A stretch of DNA of 64,000 bases from contig CM060964.1 of NCBI GenBank assembly GCA_030765045.1, positions 317,012,128 to 317,076,127 on the forward strand, written 5' to 3'. The notes under the pieces are model-generated. The model was not told the origin of the DNA. It worked only from the letters and a program-made list of their open reading frames with translations, and did not search any database. Each line of letters begins with the position of its first letter. Position 1 is the first letter of the stretch. Positions 23,095-36,500 of this stretch are shown here, piece by piece. The DNA is from Tenodera sinensis. Its lineage: Eukaryota; Arthropoda; Insecta; Mantodea; Mantidae. The translations under genes were made by a program, and so were the position numbers.

Positions 23095-24686
23095 TCATAA
23101 ATTTTGAGAAACCATTATGTTATTACACGAGTTCACACAAATCACATAGTTGTTATAGAGGAAAAAATAAAGCAAATTATCTTAACCACATTAAATAGGC
23201 AACAACTTTACCCATTTAACTCGATCACTACAGCTCTTCACCTCATACTTCCTGGTCATTAAGCCAGGCAACACAACTATCAAATAACTTCCGTGGTGTT
23301 GCATAAGTCCCTCTTTAAATATAAATAAATAAACTCTGATCACTTTAATAATTTAGATAAACCACAAAAATATATCAATGTGAACAAAGCTTAACAAGAA
23401 ACACTAAAACTAATACAATGAAATATTGACTCAGGGCTAAGGGGCCTTACACAGTGCATATATAAATGTAATGATCAGAACTGAACGAAATCACTAGTGC
23501 GTAATTAACAGATACAAATCAGGCTTATGGATCCGTAAGTACATTTTAACGTCAAAATGTTTGCTTAGCGAAAAATAGCAATGGAAAAATCAGATGAAGA
23601 AGCCGGTCAGAAAATCCTTTCAGCAATTTAATTAATCAGCTTACTAAGCCATACAAAAAACTCGCCGAATTCAGAGCTGCCTGTACTCAAACTGACAGAA
23701 TATAGCTCCCCTACCCAAAAAAGTCCTCCCTAGGCGGGATAAAAAACGGCAACTAATAGAAATACAATGCGCAAACAACACTGCTTAACGGCAACTGCCG
23801 AAATTATTTGGAATTAGTTAATCGAAGTGACCCAAAGGAATGAAAGTAATACGCGATAATGAAAGAAAAACTGTCAATTTAGCACAATTCGTTGTAATTG
23901 AATACTCTGCTTGGATGCGTGGCAATTCATATCAGTCGAAGATACTGTAAATCAGAAACAAAGCACATTTTGCAGTGTGAACTTCATCAATTGGTATAAC
24001 GTCTTCCCCGAACAATGTAACAGTTGATTAGCATCATATTTGAAAGCCACTGCATCTCATTAGCAGAAGAATTTAGCTCTCCTTACTAATTGGACCTCTA
24101 GGGATAGTGTATATGGCAAGAATATCTTCGCCGACCACTTAGAAAATTGTTGTTCCATAAACCACATGGAACGGAAGGCTGATAGACGTCAATAGTTTAA
24201 GGCTTCTCTAATTCATACGCGGAATGAAGTATTGTGGTCCTTTCTCTAGATTCACCCTAAAACTTTATTAGTTAATATCACGGCATTATCCTCTGATGCG
24301 GTTTAGTTTAAGCCTGATGACTGTTCAAAATAAATTAAATAATCTTTCATCTACAGTTTTTAAAGAACCAACATGTTTTACACAGTTTGCCATTGAAATT
24401 TCCTGAGAATGCTAATTTCCATGATGTAGGTACTAGACTAGATGTTGAGGAGACGTACACAGCCTTTATTTGGATACGTGGCCATATCCCGGAGAATTGC
24501 GTGCCCTGCACTGCGCTTTTTCTAACCAGTTGTGTTAGCCCTACCGCATCTTCTCCTCTTCAGTGCCGGTTAATGAGTTGATGTAAAGTCTGTGGTTTAC
24601 AGAGATAGACACATCGTAAGATCACGTGTTCAGTGTTGTTGTGCCTTCCAAAAGTCCGTATTCTTTAACTCACAGAATCTTCTTAT

Positions 24687-24965
24687 ATGGCTCCTATGTG
24701 TCAAATTCTTGTAAAGGAATGGCACCTCGAGCTGCAGATAGTTATCTCGTGTCCATGCGCCCCACAAAGAAACGATTCTACTCTTGCGAACAGATTTAGG
24801 GAAACGGGATCTCTTCTAGATGTAAAACCGAAATTAAATTTCCAGGTACTTAAGAAGGAAAAATGTGATGACGTGAACAAAATGTTAGAAGAAAATCCAA
24901 AGAAATCTCTGGAAGTATATCGCAGTATAAATATACGCATATCTATGCCAAACACAAGGAACTAA
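24687..24965 (+). pseudogene. helix-turn-helix transposase-like fragment (copy 2)
   Basis: Identical at protein level to the frame at 21544-21822; see that entry for the reasoning. Confidence 0.5.
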
Positions 24966-25938
24966 CCAGTTACAGAGCAATTATAGGTATCACTTGATTA
25001 TTCTGTTTTTTCACATCAGATTTTTGGTTGTCATGTCTTGATTCACTGACTCTATATAAGATCACGGACCAGGAAACACTGAAATGTCTATAAAAATTGT
25101 GGAAAAGAAATTGTAATGCTAGGAGATGGTGTTTTGTGGCTTTAATTGGTTTAACTGGGTAGCTGCATGTCTTTACATGCACATGAACTCTTGCCAGTGA
25201 TCGCTTTGTAGCCACCACATAAGCTCAGCTGTTTAATACTCTCTTGTGTTGGCTGCTACTTACATTTGTTGTTAAGAATGATAACGCCTTAAGTTTACGT
25301 GTAAGTTTTAAGTCCTAATCTGAATTCTTAGTTTTCATTGTGAATGAAAACTACCATCTTTCAAGTAAGGACTTCACAGCTATATAAATCCACTGCTTCC
25401 GCCATAGTTTAATACATTGGCACACATATAAACACATGTTATTGGAAAATAATTATTTAATTCCATAACAAGGTTGCCCATTATCGTCTGTGATGTTCAG
25501 GCATGGCAGTGGCGCTCATATTATCCTAACAGTTGACAGTGTCGTTAATAAACAAAATATTTCTTACCTCTGCTATTTAACATGTACATAGACCAGGGCC
25601 TCTCAAAGCTTAAAATCACATCGGGTGCAATGCAAGGTGCCAGGTTCATTTCACTATGCATCGTGGCGACTAGGTTAAGCTCGCGCGTTGTAGAGCGAAG
25701 AAGCGAAGATACAAAGAAACTTGTGTTGCCAGACGGCTTCCTTATCAATGAAATATTGTTTGTTCACCACCTCATAGTCCCTGGGAGGAATGCAGCAAGC
25801 GAATACATCTGTAAACAATTCTAGGTAAGCAACAGATATCTGCAGCTGGAGTCGTGATTCTAATCGCCTTACAATAATGTTGCCAACCTTGGAATGTGTA
25901 TTCACGCTAGAACAAAGCAAAGAAGTCACTCAAAATAG

Positions 25939-26172
25939 CATTTGTCCCAACCTACTATCGTCATCTTCTTTCAGGTAAACAATCTCGCAACTTCTAATCT
26001 ACTAGCCCCACGTTCCTTCCATTTGCAGCTGAATATACCGATTTATTCTCTTGTCTGACCTTTACCTTTCTAAGAAGACGCTTCTCCACATAACAAAATT
26101 CGGGTATACTGGATTTAATTGTATTTGTCATAGGGCAATTATATCATATCCTGCTTAAACAGGCTAAATAAA

Positions 26173-26204
<32 letters not shown>

Positions 26205-29049
26205 TTCATAAATTTTGAGAAACCATTATGTTATTACACGAGTTCACACAAATCACATAGTTGTTATAGAGGAAAAAATAAAGCAAATTATCTTAACCAC
26301 ATTAAATAGGCAACAACTTTACCCATTTAACTCGATCACTACAGCTCTTCACCTCATACTTCCTGGTCATTAAGCCAGGCAACACAACTATCAAATAACT
26401 TCCGTGGTGTTGCATAAGTCCCTCTTTAAATATAAATAAATAAACTCTGATCACTTTAATAATTTAGATAAACCACAAAAATATATCAATGTGAACAAAG
26501 CTTAACAAGAAACACTAAAACTAATACAATGAAATATTGACTCAGGGCTAAGGGGCCTTACACAGTGCATATATAAATGTAATGATCAGAACTGAACGAA
26601 ATCACTAGTGCGTAATTAACAGATACAAATCAGGCTTATGGATCCGTAAGTACATTTTAACGTCAAAATGTTTGCTTAGCGAAAAATAGCAATGGAAAAA
26701 TCAGATGAAGAAGCCGGTCAGAAAATCCTTTCAGCAATTTAATTAATCAGCTTACTAAGCCATACAAAAAACTCGCCGAATTCAGAGCTGCCTGTACTCA
26801 AACTGACAGAATATAGCTCCCCTACCCAAAAAAGTCCTCCCTAGGCGGGATAAAAAACGGCAACTAATAGAAATACAATGCGCAAACAACACTGCTTAAC
26901 GGCAACTGCCGAAATTATTTGGAATTAGTTAATCGAAGTGACCCAAAGGAATGAAAGTAATACGCGATAATGAAAGAAAAACTGTCAATTTAGCACAATT
27001 CGTTGTAATTGAATACTCTGCTTGGATGCGTGGCAATTCATATCAGTCGAAGATACTGTAAATCAGAAACAAAGCACATTTTGCAGTGTGAACTTCATCA
27101 ATTGGTATAACGTCTTCCCCGAACAATGTAACAGTTGATTAGCATCATATTTGAAAGCCACTGCATCTCATTAGCAGAAGAATTTAGCTCTCCTTACTAA
27201 TTGGACCTCTAGGGATAGTGTATATGGCAAGAATATCTTCGCCGACCACTTAGAAAATTGTTGTTCCATAAACCACATGGAACGGAAGGCTGATAGACGT
27301 CAATAGTTTAAGGCTTCTCTAATTCATACGCGGAATGAAGTATTGTGGTCCTTTCTCTAGATTCACCCTAAAACTTTATTAGTTAATATCACGGCATTAT
27401 CCTCTGATGCGGTTTAGTTTAAGCCTGATGACTGTTCAAAATAAATTAAATAATCTTTCATCTACAGTTTTTAAAGAACCAACATGTTTTACACAGTTTG
27501 CCATTGAAATTTCCTGAGAATGCTAATTTCCATGATGTAGGTACTAGACTAGATGTTGAGGAGACGTACACAGCCTTTATTTGGATACGTGGCCATATCC
27601 CGGAGAATTGCGTGCCCTGCACTGCGCTTTTTCTAACCAGTTGTGTTAGCCCTACCGCATCTTCTCCTCTTCAGTGCCGGTTAATGAGTTGATGTAAAGT
27701 CTGTGGTTTACAGAGATAGACACATCGTAAGATCACGTGTTCAGTGTTGTTGTGCCTTCCAAAAGTCCGTATTCTTTAACTCACAGAATCTTCTTATATG
27801 GCTCCTATGTGTCAAATTCTTGTAAAGGAATGGCACCTCGAGCTGCAGATAGTTATCTCGTGTCCATGCGCCCCACAAAGAAACGATTCTACTCTTGCGA
27901 ACAGATTTAGGGAAACGGGATCTCTTCTAGATGTAAAACCGAAATTAAATTTCCAGGTACTTAAGAAGGAAAAATGTGATGACGTGAACAAAATGTTAGA
28001 AGAAAATCCAAAGAAATCTCTGGAAGTATATCGCAGTATAAATATACGCATATCTATGCCAAACACAAGGAACTAACCAGTTACAGAGCAATTATAGGTA
28101 TCACTTGATTATTCTGTTTTTTCACATCAGATTTTTGGTTGTCATGTCTTGATTCACTGACTCTATATAAGATCACGGACCAGGAAACACTGAAATGTCT
28201 ATAAAAATTGTGGAAAAGAAATTGTAATGCTAGGAGATGGTGTTTTGTGGCTTTAATTGGTTTAACTGGGTAGCTGCATGTCTTTACATGCACATGAACT
28301 CTTGCCAGTGATCGCTTTGTAGCCACCACATAAGCTCAGCTGTTTAATACTCTCTTGTGTTGGCTGCTACTTACATTTGTTGTTAAGAATGATAACGCCT
28401 TAAGTTTACGTGTAAGTTTTAAGTCCTAATCTGAATTCTTAGTTTTCATTGTGAATGAAAACTACCATCTTTCAAGTAAGGACTTCACAGCTATATAAAT
28501 CCACTGCTTCCGCCATAGTTTAATACATTGGCACACATATAAACACATGTTATTGGAAAATAATTATTTAATTCCATAACAAGGTTGCCCATTATCGTCT
28601 GTGATGTTCAGGCATGGCAGTGGCGCTCATATTATCCTAACAGTTGACAGTGTCGTTAATAAACAAAATATTTCTTACCTCTGCTATTTAACATGTACAT
28701 AGACCAGGGCCTCTCAAAGCTTAAAATCACATCGGGTGCAATGCAAGGTGCCAGGTTCATTTCACTATGCATCGTGGCGACTAGGTTAAGCTCGCGCGTT
28801 GTAGAGCGAAGAAGCGAAGATACAAAGAAACTTGTGTTGCCAGACGGCTTCCTTATCAATGAAATATTGTTTGTTCACCACCTCATAGTCCCTGGGAGGA
28901 ATGCAGCAAGCGAATACATCTGTAAACAATTCTAGGTAAGCAACAGATATCTGCAGCTGGAGTCGTGATTCTAATCGCCTTACAATAATGTTGCCAACCT
29001 TGGAATGTGTATTCACGCTAGAACAAAGCAAAGAAGTCACTCAAAATAG
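25939..29049 (+). repeat. 3.1-kb tandem repeat, copy 3
   Basis: The last unit, 3111 bp, with a 26-base AT run at 26176-26201. After its end (aatag) the sequence continues cagaactt, which is unique. The 32-bp length difference from copy 2 equals 16 AT units, so the two are otherwise the same length. Confidence 0.95.
27798..28076 (+). pseudogene. helix-turn-helix transposase-like fragment (copy 3)
   Basis: Identical at protein level to the frames at 21544-21822 and 24687-24965; see the first entry. Confidence 0.5.
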
Positions 29050-29459
29050 CAGAACTTAAATGTTATTTTTAGTTATTGCTGTGTATTTAGCTATAAAATC
29101 TAAACAATGTTTTCAACTGCTCCGTCTTTCTTCCACTTTTCATTTTATATCCTTTCTACATGTTTTCAAAAACCTTGCCAGCCAGTTTCGGTCTAAAGAG
29201 ATATATCCTCGAGTGTTATATTGTGCAATTCCTGTAAGGATAGGTCACCTGCTACATTTCTCTAACTATTCGTTTTAGCTTTACCTAAATTAATTGCTGA
29301 TACCAATATTTTATACGATTCGGACATTTGCAGATTCATCCTCCCACGGAAAAAAAGAAGGAAAAAAAACGGATGGAAGCAGCTTTCATAAGAGCTGCTT
29401 CAAAAATAGTGCAATGGATAAAAAGACAGCAAAAAAATTAGGGAAGAGTTAAATATGTT

Positions 29460-29590
29460 TAGATTAAGGAACATTTACAATGGATGAGACACCCTAGAAT
29501 ACCAAAACAATTTTAGAATATATACCAAGATGGAAAAAAAGAGTAGGACGTCCATATTCGAGATGGAGAGAGCAAGATTTTTCTTCATTG
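29460..29590 (+). pseudogene. LINE ORF2 C-terminal fragment
   Basis: Translation across one frameshift gives QWMRHPRIPKQF, a stop, and then in another frame RWKKRVGRPYSRWREQDF (29528-29581). The order W-x-R-H..R-I-P-K-Q followed by RRxGRPxxRWR is the conserved tail of many insect non-LTR retrotransposon polymerase proteins. It lies 410 bp beyond the end of the tandem array. Stops and the frameshift show that it is dead. Confidence 0.65.
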
Positions 29591-30561
<971 letters not shown>

Positions 30562-31678
30562 AGTAGAATCCTGATGACTAGATCTAATCTGGACTGAGAG
30601 GGTGTCGAGTTACCGAAATGTCTAGTTTTACGAAATAAGGGGTTTGTTATTCACAACTCATAACGTAATTTTGCAAATTACATACACGCATGTTCTAGCA
30701 CAACACAGTAAACAGAAAAATGTAAATATATCCTAAAATTTATTAATTAGGTTACCCTTTATCCGGTCTCTTTAGCTCATCCAATTTAATTTCCATTGTA
30801 ATATTGACTTGTCTTTTTTTCACATTCAACATTTTCACTGGCCCAAATACAGCTCAACACTAACAGTAAGCCTGAAATCTGAGAAACTGTACAGCCGGCT
30901 CCAAATGCTTTTCGAGTCACGCGTTTCTAGCATCAGTAAGGCATGTTGGCTTATCGGGTAGTTATGCCAGGTGGTCTCAAAGGTTGACTTGCCAGCTCAT
31001 ACCTGTCTACAAGGTTGAGAGATGTAATGCGTTTGTAAGTCCAAAGAAAACATCATTCCAACAGTTCATTTAAGCTCGTAAGAAAGTAATCTCAGTGTAA
31101 AGAAAACAAAATTAACGCTATAAATCCAGGAAAGGAAACCTAATATTCGGCATTAGAAGCGTCTATCACTCTATAGTCATTCCATGTCGAATCGCACAAA
31201 ATTTCACCCTCACGTCTCCGATTTCATTGATATTAAATTTGCGTGTTCTGTGAATGAAAAAATGATGCACTTATTCTTTTGTTAGTGTGTAAAATAGTTT
31301 GGTAAATATAAGACTTTAAATTTTCGAACTTTTTACACACACCGTTCTACATAAATATAAATATCTCTGTCATTATTTTCAGATAAATATGACCTATGGC
31401 CCATTCTAAATATTAAAATATATAGCTCATTTAACCGTTAAACAAAAAATAATTAGATTAGATTTCCTATTTTTAGAAAGTCATTACGGCTACAAACATC
31501 ATTAACAATACTAACCATTAACGTTGAATTTCCGGACAAAATTGAAACGTAGCGTGATAATTCCATATAATCGTAGAAAAAGGTTTGGATTGGAATTCCA
31601 AATAAATACAGAGAAATTAAATATGTTACCAAGTCGTGCAGACAAACAGTAGCGCTGCAATGCTGCCTTCACCTAGGT

Positions 31679-31863
31679 CAGGGGTGTCAAACAGCACTCA
31701 CCAGGCGTGAAAAAATTTCCCCTATTTTCCCTCCCTCCCGTGATGATCAAATCGGAAAACGGGAAAAACAAAGCGAAAACCGGTTCTACTAGCGCGTGCT
31801 ACTGCAGTTAAGGAGGGGTAGACCCCTCTCTTCACACCCTCGGAGTGATGTTTGACATGCCTG
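31679..31863. mobile_element. 185-bp hAT MITE nested in the left arm
   Basis: The ends are caggggtgtcaaac and, inward from the right, caggcatgtcaaac, matching at 12 of 14. Perfect 8-bp duplications acctaggt lie at 31671-31678 and 31864-31871. The opposite arm (near 32810-32820) has the corresponding sequence once (acgtaggt), confirming a clean insertion after the arms formed. Confidence 0.9.
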
Positions 31864-32113
31864 ACCTAGGTCAAGAGGTACACACCGTGTGCCAGCTGAT
31901 TGCCTGTCATGTGTTGCAGTTCGTCAAGGTCAAACACAAACTCTGAAATAGCTATAGCAGATACTTTGGTCCATCACTCTCTTCGCAAGGCACGAAGTTC
32001 ACATCAGGATTTAAAATTGCAATACTAAATTTACACTTACAGTCATTACACTTCGAGTTATACTGATGTTTAAATATTCACCACCCTGCCTTCGCTTCGA
32101 CACGAATAGCTTT

Positions 32114-32782
32114 TTATTGATGCCTGAGATGCATCACCGGAACAAAACAGTGCAACTGCAGAGTGCCTCGTACTACTTTTGCTTGTTGGTATCTTGACTG
32201 AAATGTATTATTGTGCTCCTTGTGTTTGCCATCTGATAAAAAGTAGAAGACAATGTTAGAAATGTTTTTCTGGGTCCAGTTAAACAGTTTTCTTGACGTT
32301 GTGATAGGATCTATGCCAGGCTGAAGGCTCACTTTCATTGCAAGTCTCTTAACAGTACCACCAATTCCATTCCAAGGTCCTTCTCCATATGATGTAGCAA
32401 AATAGTGCCGTTGTGCTCGAATTTGAAAGTCATTTTCGTGGAAATAAGTACTTAAAGAGTTTGTTTTATTTTTATACTGAGAACTTGAGCCATCTAAAGG
32501 GTATACTACTTTATGCAATACTCCCAATTGCTGTTTCAAAAACAATAATAGTTGTTTGGAATAGGTAGAAGCACTGGTGTCCTGTTTTAGGCATTCAGAT
32601 ATAGCAATAAAATGGTTATGCTTTATGCCGCTATTGTCTTTGTAGTAGACCACAAAAGAAAGAATCGTGGCCTGTCTCTTGTTCCAGTGCACGCCCTGAA
32701 CAAAATCCTGGATAACAAAAGCGTAATTTTCCGAGAAACTTAACAGTTTCACCTTGACGGAACTGCAACACATTATATACAA
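32114..32782 (-). pseudogene. transposase-like protein of unassigned family
   Basis: A 222-codon frame, the longest non-repetitive one in the window. Recognisable blocks, in order, are SENYAFVIQD (residues 17-26), VQGVHWNKRQATI (28-40), PLDGSSSQYKN (96-106), and YFATSYGEGPWNGIGGTVKR (127-146). This series recalls a transposon-associated protein family common in arthropod genomes, in which the acidic residues of the D/S-F-x-E-N-Y, D-G-x-x-x-Q-Y and G-P-C-D-G-I-G-G blocks are usually conserved. Here the first and last positions read S and N, so catalysis is doubtful; that comparison is from memory. Its start lies inside the inverted repeat arm, so a longer N-terminus may have been lost. It is the only protein of the long-TIR element and shares its orientation. 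Confidence 0.6.
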
Positions 32783-34146
32783 TCAGCTGGCACACGATGT
32801 ATCTACCTGTTGACCTACGTGAAAGCAGCATTGCAGCGCCACTGCTCGTCTGCACGGTTTTGTAAGTTATTCAATTTCCCTGTATTTACTTGGAATTCCA
32901 ATTTGATATTTTTTTTTCTACGATAATACGGCATCATCATGCTACGTTTTAATTTTTTTGCGGAAATTTAATGTAAATGGTTAGTATTGTTAATGATGTT
33001 TGTAACTTTATTGACTTCGTATAAATAGAACATATTAAACTAATTATCTTTTGTTTAACGGTTAAGTGAACTATATATTTCAACATACAAAATTATTCAT
33101 AAATCATATTTATCTGAAAAATAATACCAGAGATATTCATATTTATGTAGAATTGTGTGTGTAAAATATCCGAAAATTGTTTTATATTTCCCAAAATAAT
33201 TAATTTACAGACTAACAGAGGAATAATTGTATCTCTTTTTCATTCACAGAACAAGTACATTTAATATCAGTGAAATCGGAGTTGTGAAGGTCAAACTTTG
33301 TGCGATTAGACATGGAATGACTATAATGAAATTACATTTAAAGCGTTTAAATTATTTTAATATACCACGTTCTTAAAATTTACTAAAAGTATAAAATAAT
33401 TTATAGTAGCTCCATACACTGCCCTGAAAATTTGTGGTTGTGAATTTTTAATACCAGTGAAAATACTTGTAAGATTTAAAATGAAAAACATGGCGCGCAT
33501 GGAATAGATCATGGATGACTGAATTGCTCACTTAAATTACTAACAATTTTGTTGCATTGCAAATGATATGAACTGTTGTGTAAATTTTCTCAGTGACAGG
33601 TACCTCCTACATTCCTTACTATTATGTATTGCATTTTTGTTTCCGCATTTTCAAACTTTAACTTAAATATTATTTTCGTAACTGAAGAAGCCAGGTGTGT
33701 AGAAATTTCATATTTTGCCTAAATATTATGTGATTCGTGTAAGTGGACATATAAAATTCACCCAAATTAGGAAGTAAATGCCATCTTCTGTAAATTTTTA
33801 CGGTAAATAGACAAGTTATGCTTATCTCATGTTTCTTTTCTTTATTAATTACAGAAAGGCTTAAGAACGATATGTATATTCTTGTATATGTATTTCAAAA
33901 TCAAGTTAAATATTACTGTCGGAACTGAATGTGCGAGCGTATGGAGGCTTTATATTCTGCACTTAACATTGATCTGTGTTAAATGTCTTACAACTTTACG
34001 TCCAAATTTATATAGGCAAAATAGCCCATGGCATATTTCTTGTTAAAATAAGAATAATAATAACAATGATAATGATAATAATGATAATGATAATTATAAT
34101 AAATGGTTAATGAGAAATACCTTGTATGCATTATCTTTGTTTAAAT

Positions 34147-35658
34147 CAGGGATCGGCAGGCTGCCTGCATTGTGACGTTATTTCGCCCAGCAGTGCCACC
34201 CTTTTCTTAGTAGAGCTGTTTCTAGGAGTGATGGTTGCACGCAAACCATCCACTGAGCAGTGGTGTTCTGTGCATTGCACATGACTATGTTTAGTTCATA
34301 AACAGTAGTGCAACCAGGGATTGTTACTTTGGTTAGGGAACTTAAAATTGCTTAATTAATTTATTTAATGGAGTCTTCTATTCTGCTATTCTAAACACGA
34401 AGGCATACCAATATTACAACATATAATAATACAACACAAGCTTATTAAAGGCGCTCAATAAATATAATATAGCAGCTTCTATCTAGGACTCGTGGGAGAT
34501 TTAACACGAAGCCTCCCACTTAGTGCGTCACTGGACCAATTCTCAGTAAATGTGCTTACATGTATTGTTAGCAAAAGTACTATAAATTCTAATTCATCAA
34601 ATACTAACAAGGAATCTGAATAGTCTGAATTTGATTACTTGCAGTAATAAATAAAGTAACTGTGTTTCATAATTAAGTTTATTCGGAGTAATATGAAAGA
34701 AATGTAGCAAAACATTCCAAATACGACTTAGGTAGTATTTCTATCCTGAATGGTAAATGGCAACTGAAGTACTGTGAATGCGATATAACATCAGATAGCC
34801 TTTATATAAGTACAGCTCATCACATGCAGTATATACCATAAATAAAGCTTTCAGTCAAACGTTTAATCAGTTTGTCAGAAAAACGACTCATTATTAGAAT
34901 GATAAAATGGTGGCACAACTTACTGTGCATAATTTGCCAGGTTCAAAGCAGAATAACACCTACTGGAATTAAGTAGGTCAATGTGACTGTGGAACATTTA
35001 ATATGTCTGAGTATGTTTAAACCACTTAATTTTCCAAGCTTTCCGGATCCTTTCGCTCTTTTCTCCTTCACCAATTTGTTCATGTTAGGGATCATTGTCT
35101 GAATAACAGACGAACGAAGACATTTGTTAAGTTCACAACTAAAATGCGGTTCTTGACATGAGGCTTGCATACAGCTTCATGCACAAAAAGAACGGTTCAA
35201 ATATACCTATAGACAGAACCAAAAATGCTGAACAGCCTAGAAGTCTAGAAGCTTATCTATCTAAGTGAGGAAATTTGGGGCATGGAAAGTTTTTGTAAAA
35301 GGTACGTGCAGCTGTTTATTTTGGAATGGTCATTCATTTACGACATGATGAATAATGGTGCTGAAAACTGAACTTTTTAACATATTGTGATACCTTATGA
35401 CAAATTGTACATTTTGCCACAAAACAGGTATAAAGTTTCCCACCTGGATACAAATATACTAGGTGTTGATGGTCTTTTACTACATCAGCTATGAGGTGTA
35501 AATATACTTCACTGTGTAAGCCAATAAGCAAACACATTGACACAATGAATTCCAAGACGAGGCCCACGGCACTACACGTGCTTACGCTGATTGATGTGCA
35601 CTGCTCCATTGGTGTTGCCCTGCTCCAACGGCAGAAGTCCAACACTTGCCGACCCCTC
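34147..35658 (-). mobile_element. hAT element, 1.5 kb, internally deleted
   Basis: Perfect 8-bp target duplications gtttaaat lie at 34139-34146 and 35659-35666. The left end is cagggatcggcagg and the right end, inward, is gaggggtcggcaag: a shared agggNtcggca core, with the terminal C and A altered on one side. Near the right end the minus strand has a frame (35334-35645) whose last part has cysteine-histidine spacing like a degenerate BED-type finger (CTICHK then HHYSSC), the usual N-terminal domain of hAT transposases. Nothing like the catalytic domain remains. It is inserted in the pogo-like element. Confidence 0.8.
35334..35645 (-). pseudogene. possible hAT transposase N-terminal relic
   Basis: A 103-codon minus-strand frame beginning 13 bases inside the right end of the 34147-35658 hAT element. 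Residues 74-101 read CFVAKCTICHKVSQYVKKFS, then FQHHYSSC. The paired cysteines followed about 17 residues later by histidines resemble a degenerate BED-like zinc finger. Position and orientation fit a hAT transposase start. The rest is not recognisable; the finger reading could be chance. Confidence 0.35.
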
Positions 35659-36243
35659 GTTTAAATGATTCTTTAAACATGTTTCTTAAACACCACTAAC
35701 GCTACCACAAAAAGCAATATTGTTTAGATACGTGCAGAAAAGAATGTGCTGATTTCTTTCGTTTAGATAGAATACTATTCTTTAGTTTCTTGTTTGCTCC
35801 CCGGTCACCACACGAAAGCCAGGCACACCAGGCACTAGTAATCCATAAAATTTGTCTCTTGCTCCTACAACCTCCCGTCCATCGGAAAACGTTTGGAGCC
35901 GGCCGTACCTACTGAAAGTTTAGCTTACCACATACGTCCTGGGTAACCAACCTCCCAAACAAGTGTTAGTGCTATGTATCCACATTATTAGTGGCAAGCT
36001 TTCAATTTAGTGACAATGTTCTGACGGCTGCTTATGTTCTGACTAGATATCGAAGGTCAATACGCAGTCAGCCCTTTTGTCACTGTGAGGTAGAATGCTG
36101 TAAGTTGTATACGTACACTAATTAAAATTTACCCATACTGTTTATACCGCATTGTGGATTCTAGAAGGTTATACAAGTTGAACGATAGAAAATAATTTGT
36201 CGAGTTAAACGGAATGTCGGGTCAACTCATCGGGCCTCTTCTG

Positions 36244-36500
<257 letters not shown>

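Larger units (their letters stand above)
22796..25938 (+). repeat. 3.1-kb tandem repeat, copy 2
   Basis: The middle unit, 3143 bp. The TA tract at 23033-23090 is 58 bases (29 units), the longest of the three. The junction with copy 1 reads aatag|catttgtccc. It shares the ctaaataaataaa lead-in and the cagatttttgg variant with copy 3, so the two are closest to each other. Confidence 0.95.
31176..33321 (-). mobile_element. DNA transposon with about 570-bp terminal inverted repeats
   Basis: The left end reads gtcattccatgtcgaatcgc and the right end, read inward, gtcattccatgtctaatcgc. The two arms stay alignable for about 570 bp: 31176-31935 (minus a 185-bp MITE and its duplicated 8 bp) against 32746-33321. 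TATA flanks both sides (31172-31175 and 33322-33325), so the duplication could be TA or TATA. The right arm's inner edge contains the first codons of the 222-codon frame, so the inverted repeat runs into the coding region. It sits inside the pogo-like element. I cannot assign a superfamily with confidence. Confidence 0.8.

Noticed and set aside
19702..29049. CRISPR array, rDNA array or LTR pair
   Set aside because: Units are 3.1 kb with no spacers, no rRNA sequence and no TG..CA ends with a primer-binding site or polypurine tract.
32114..32782. conserved host gene
   Set aside because: The frame is inside TIRs, its start is within the repeat arm, and its motifs are those of a transposon-associated family.
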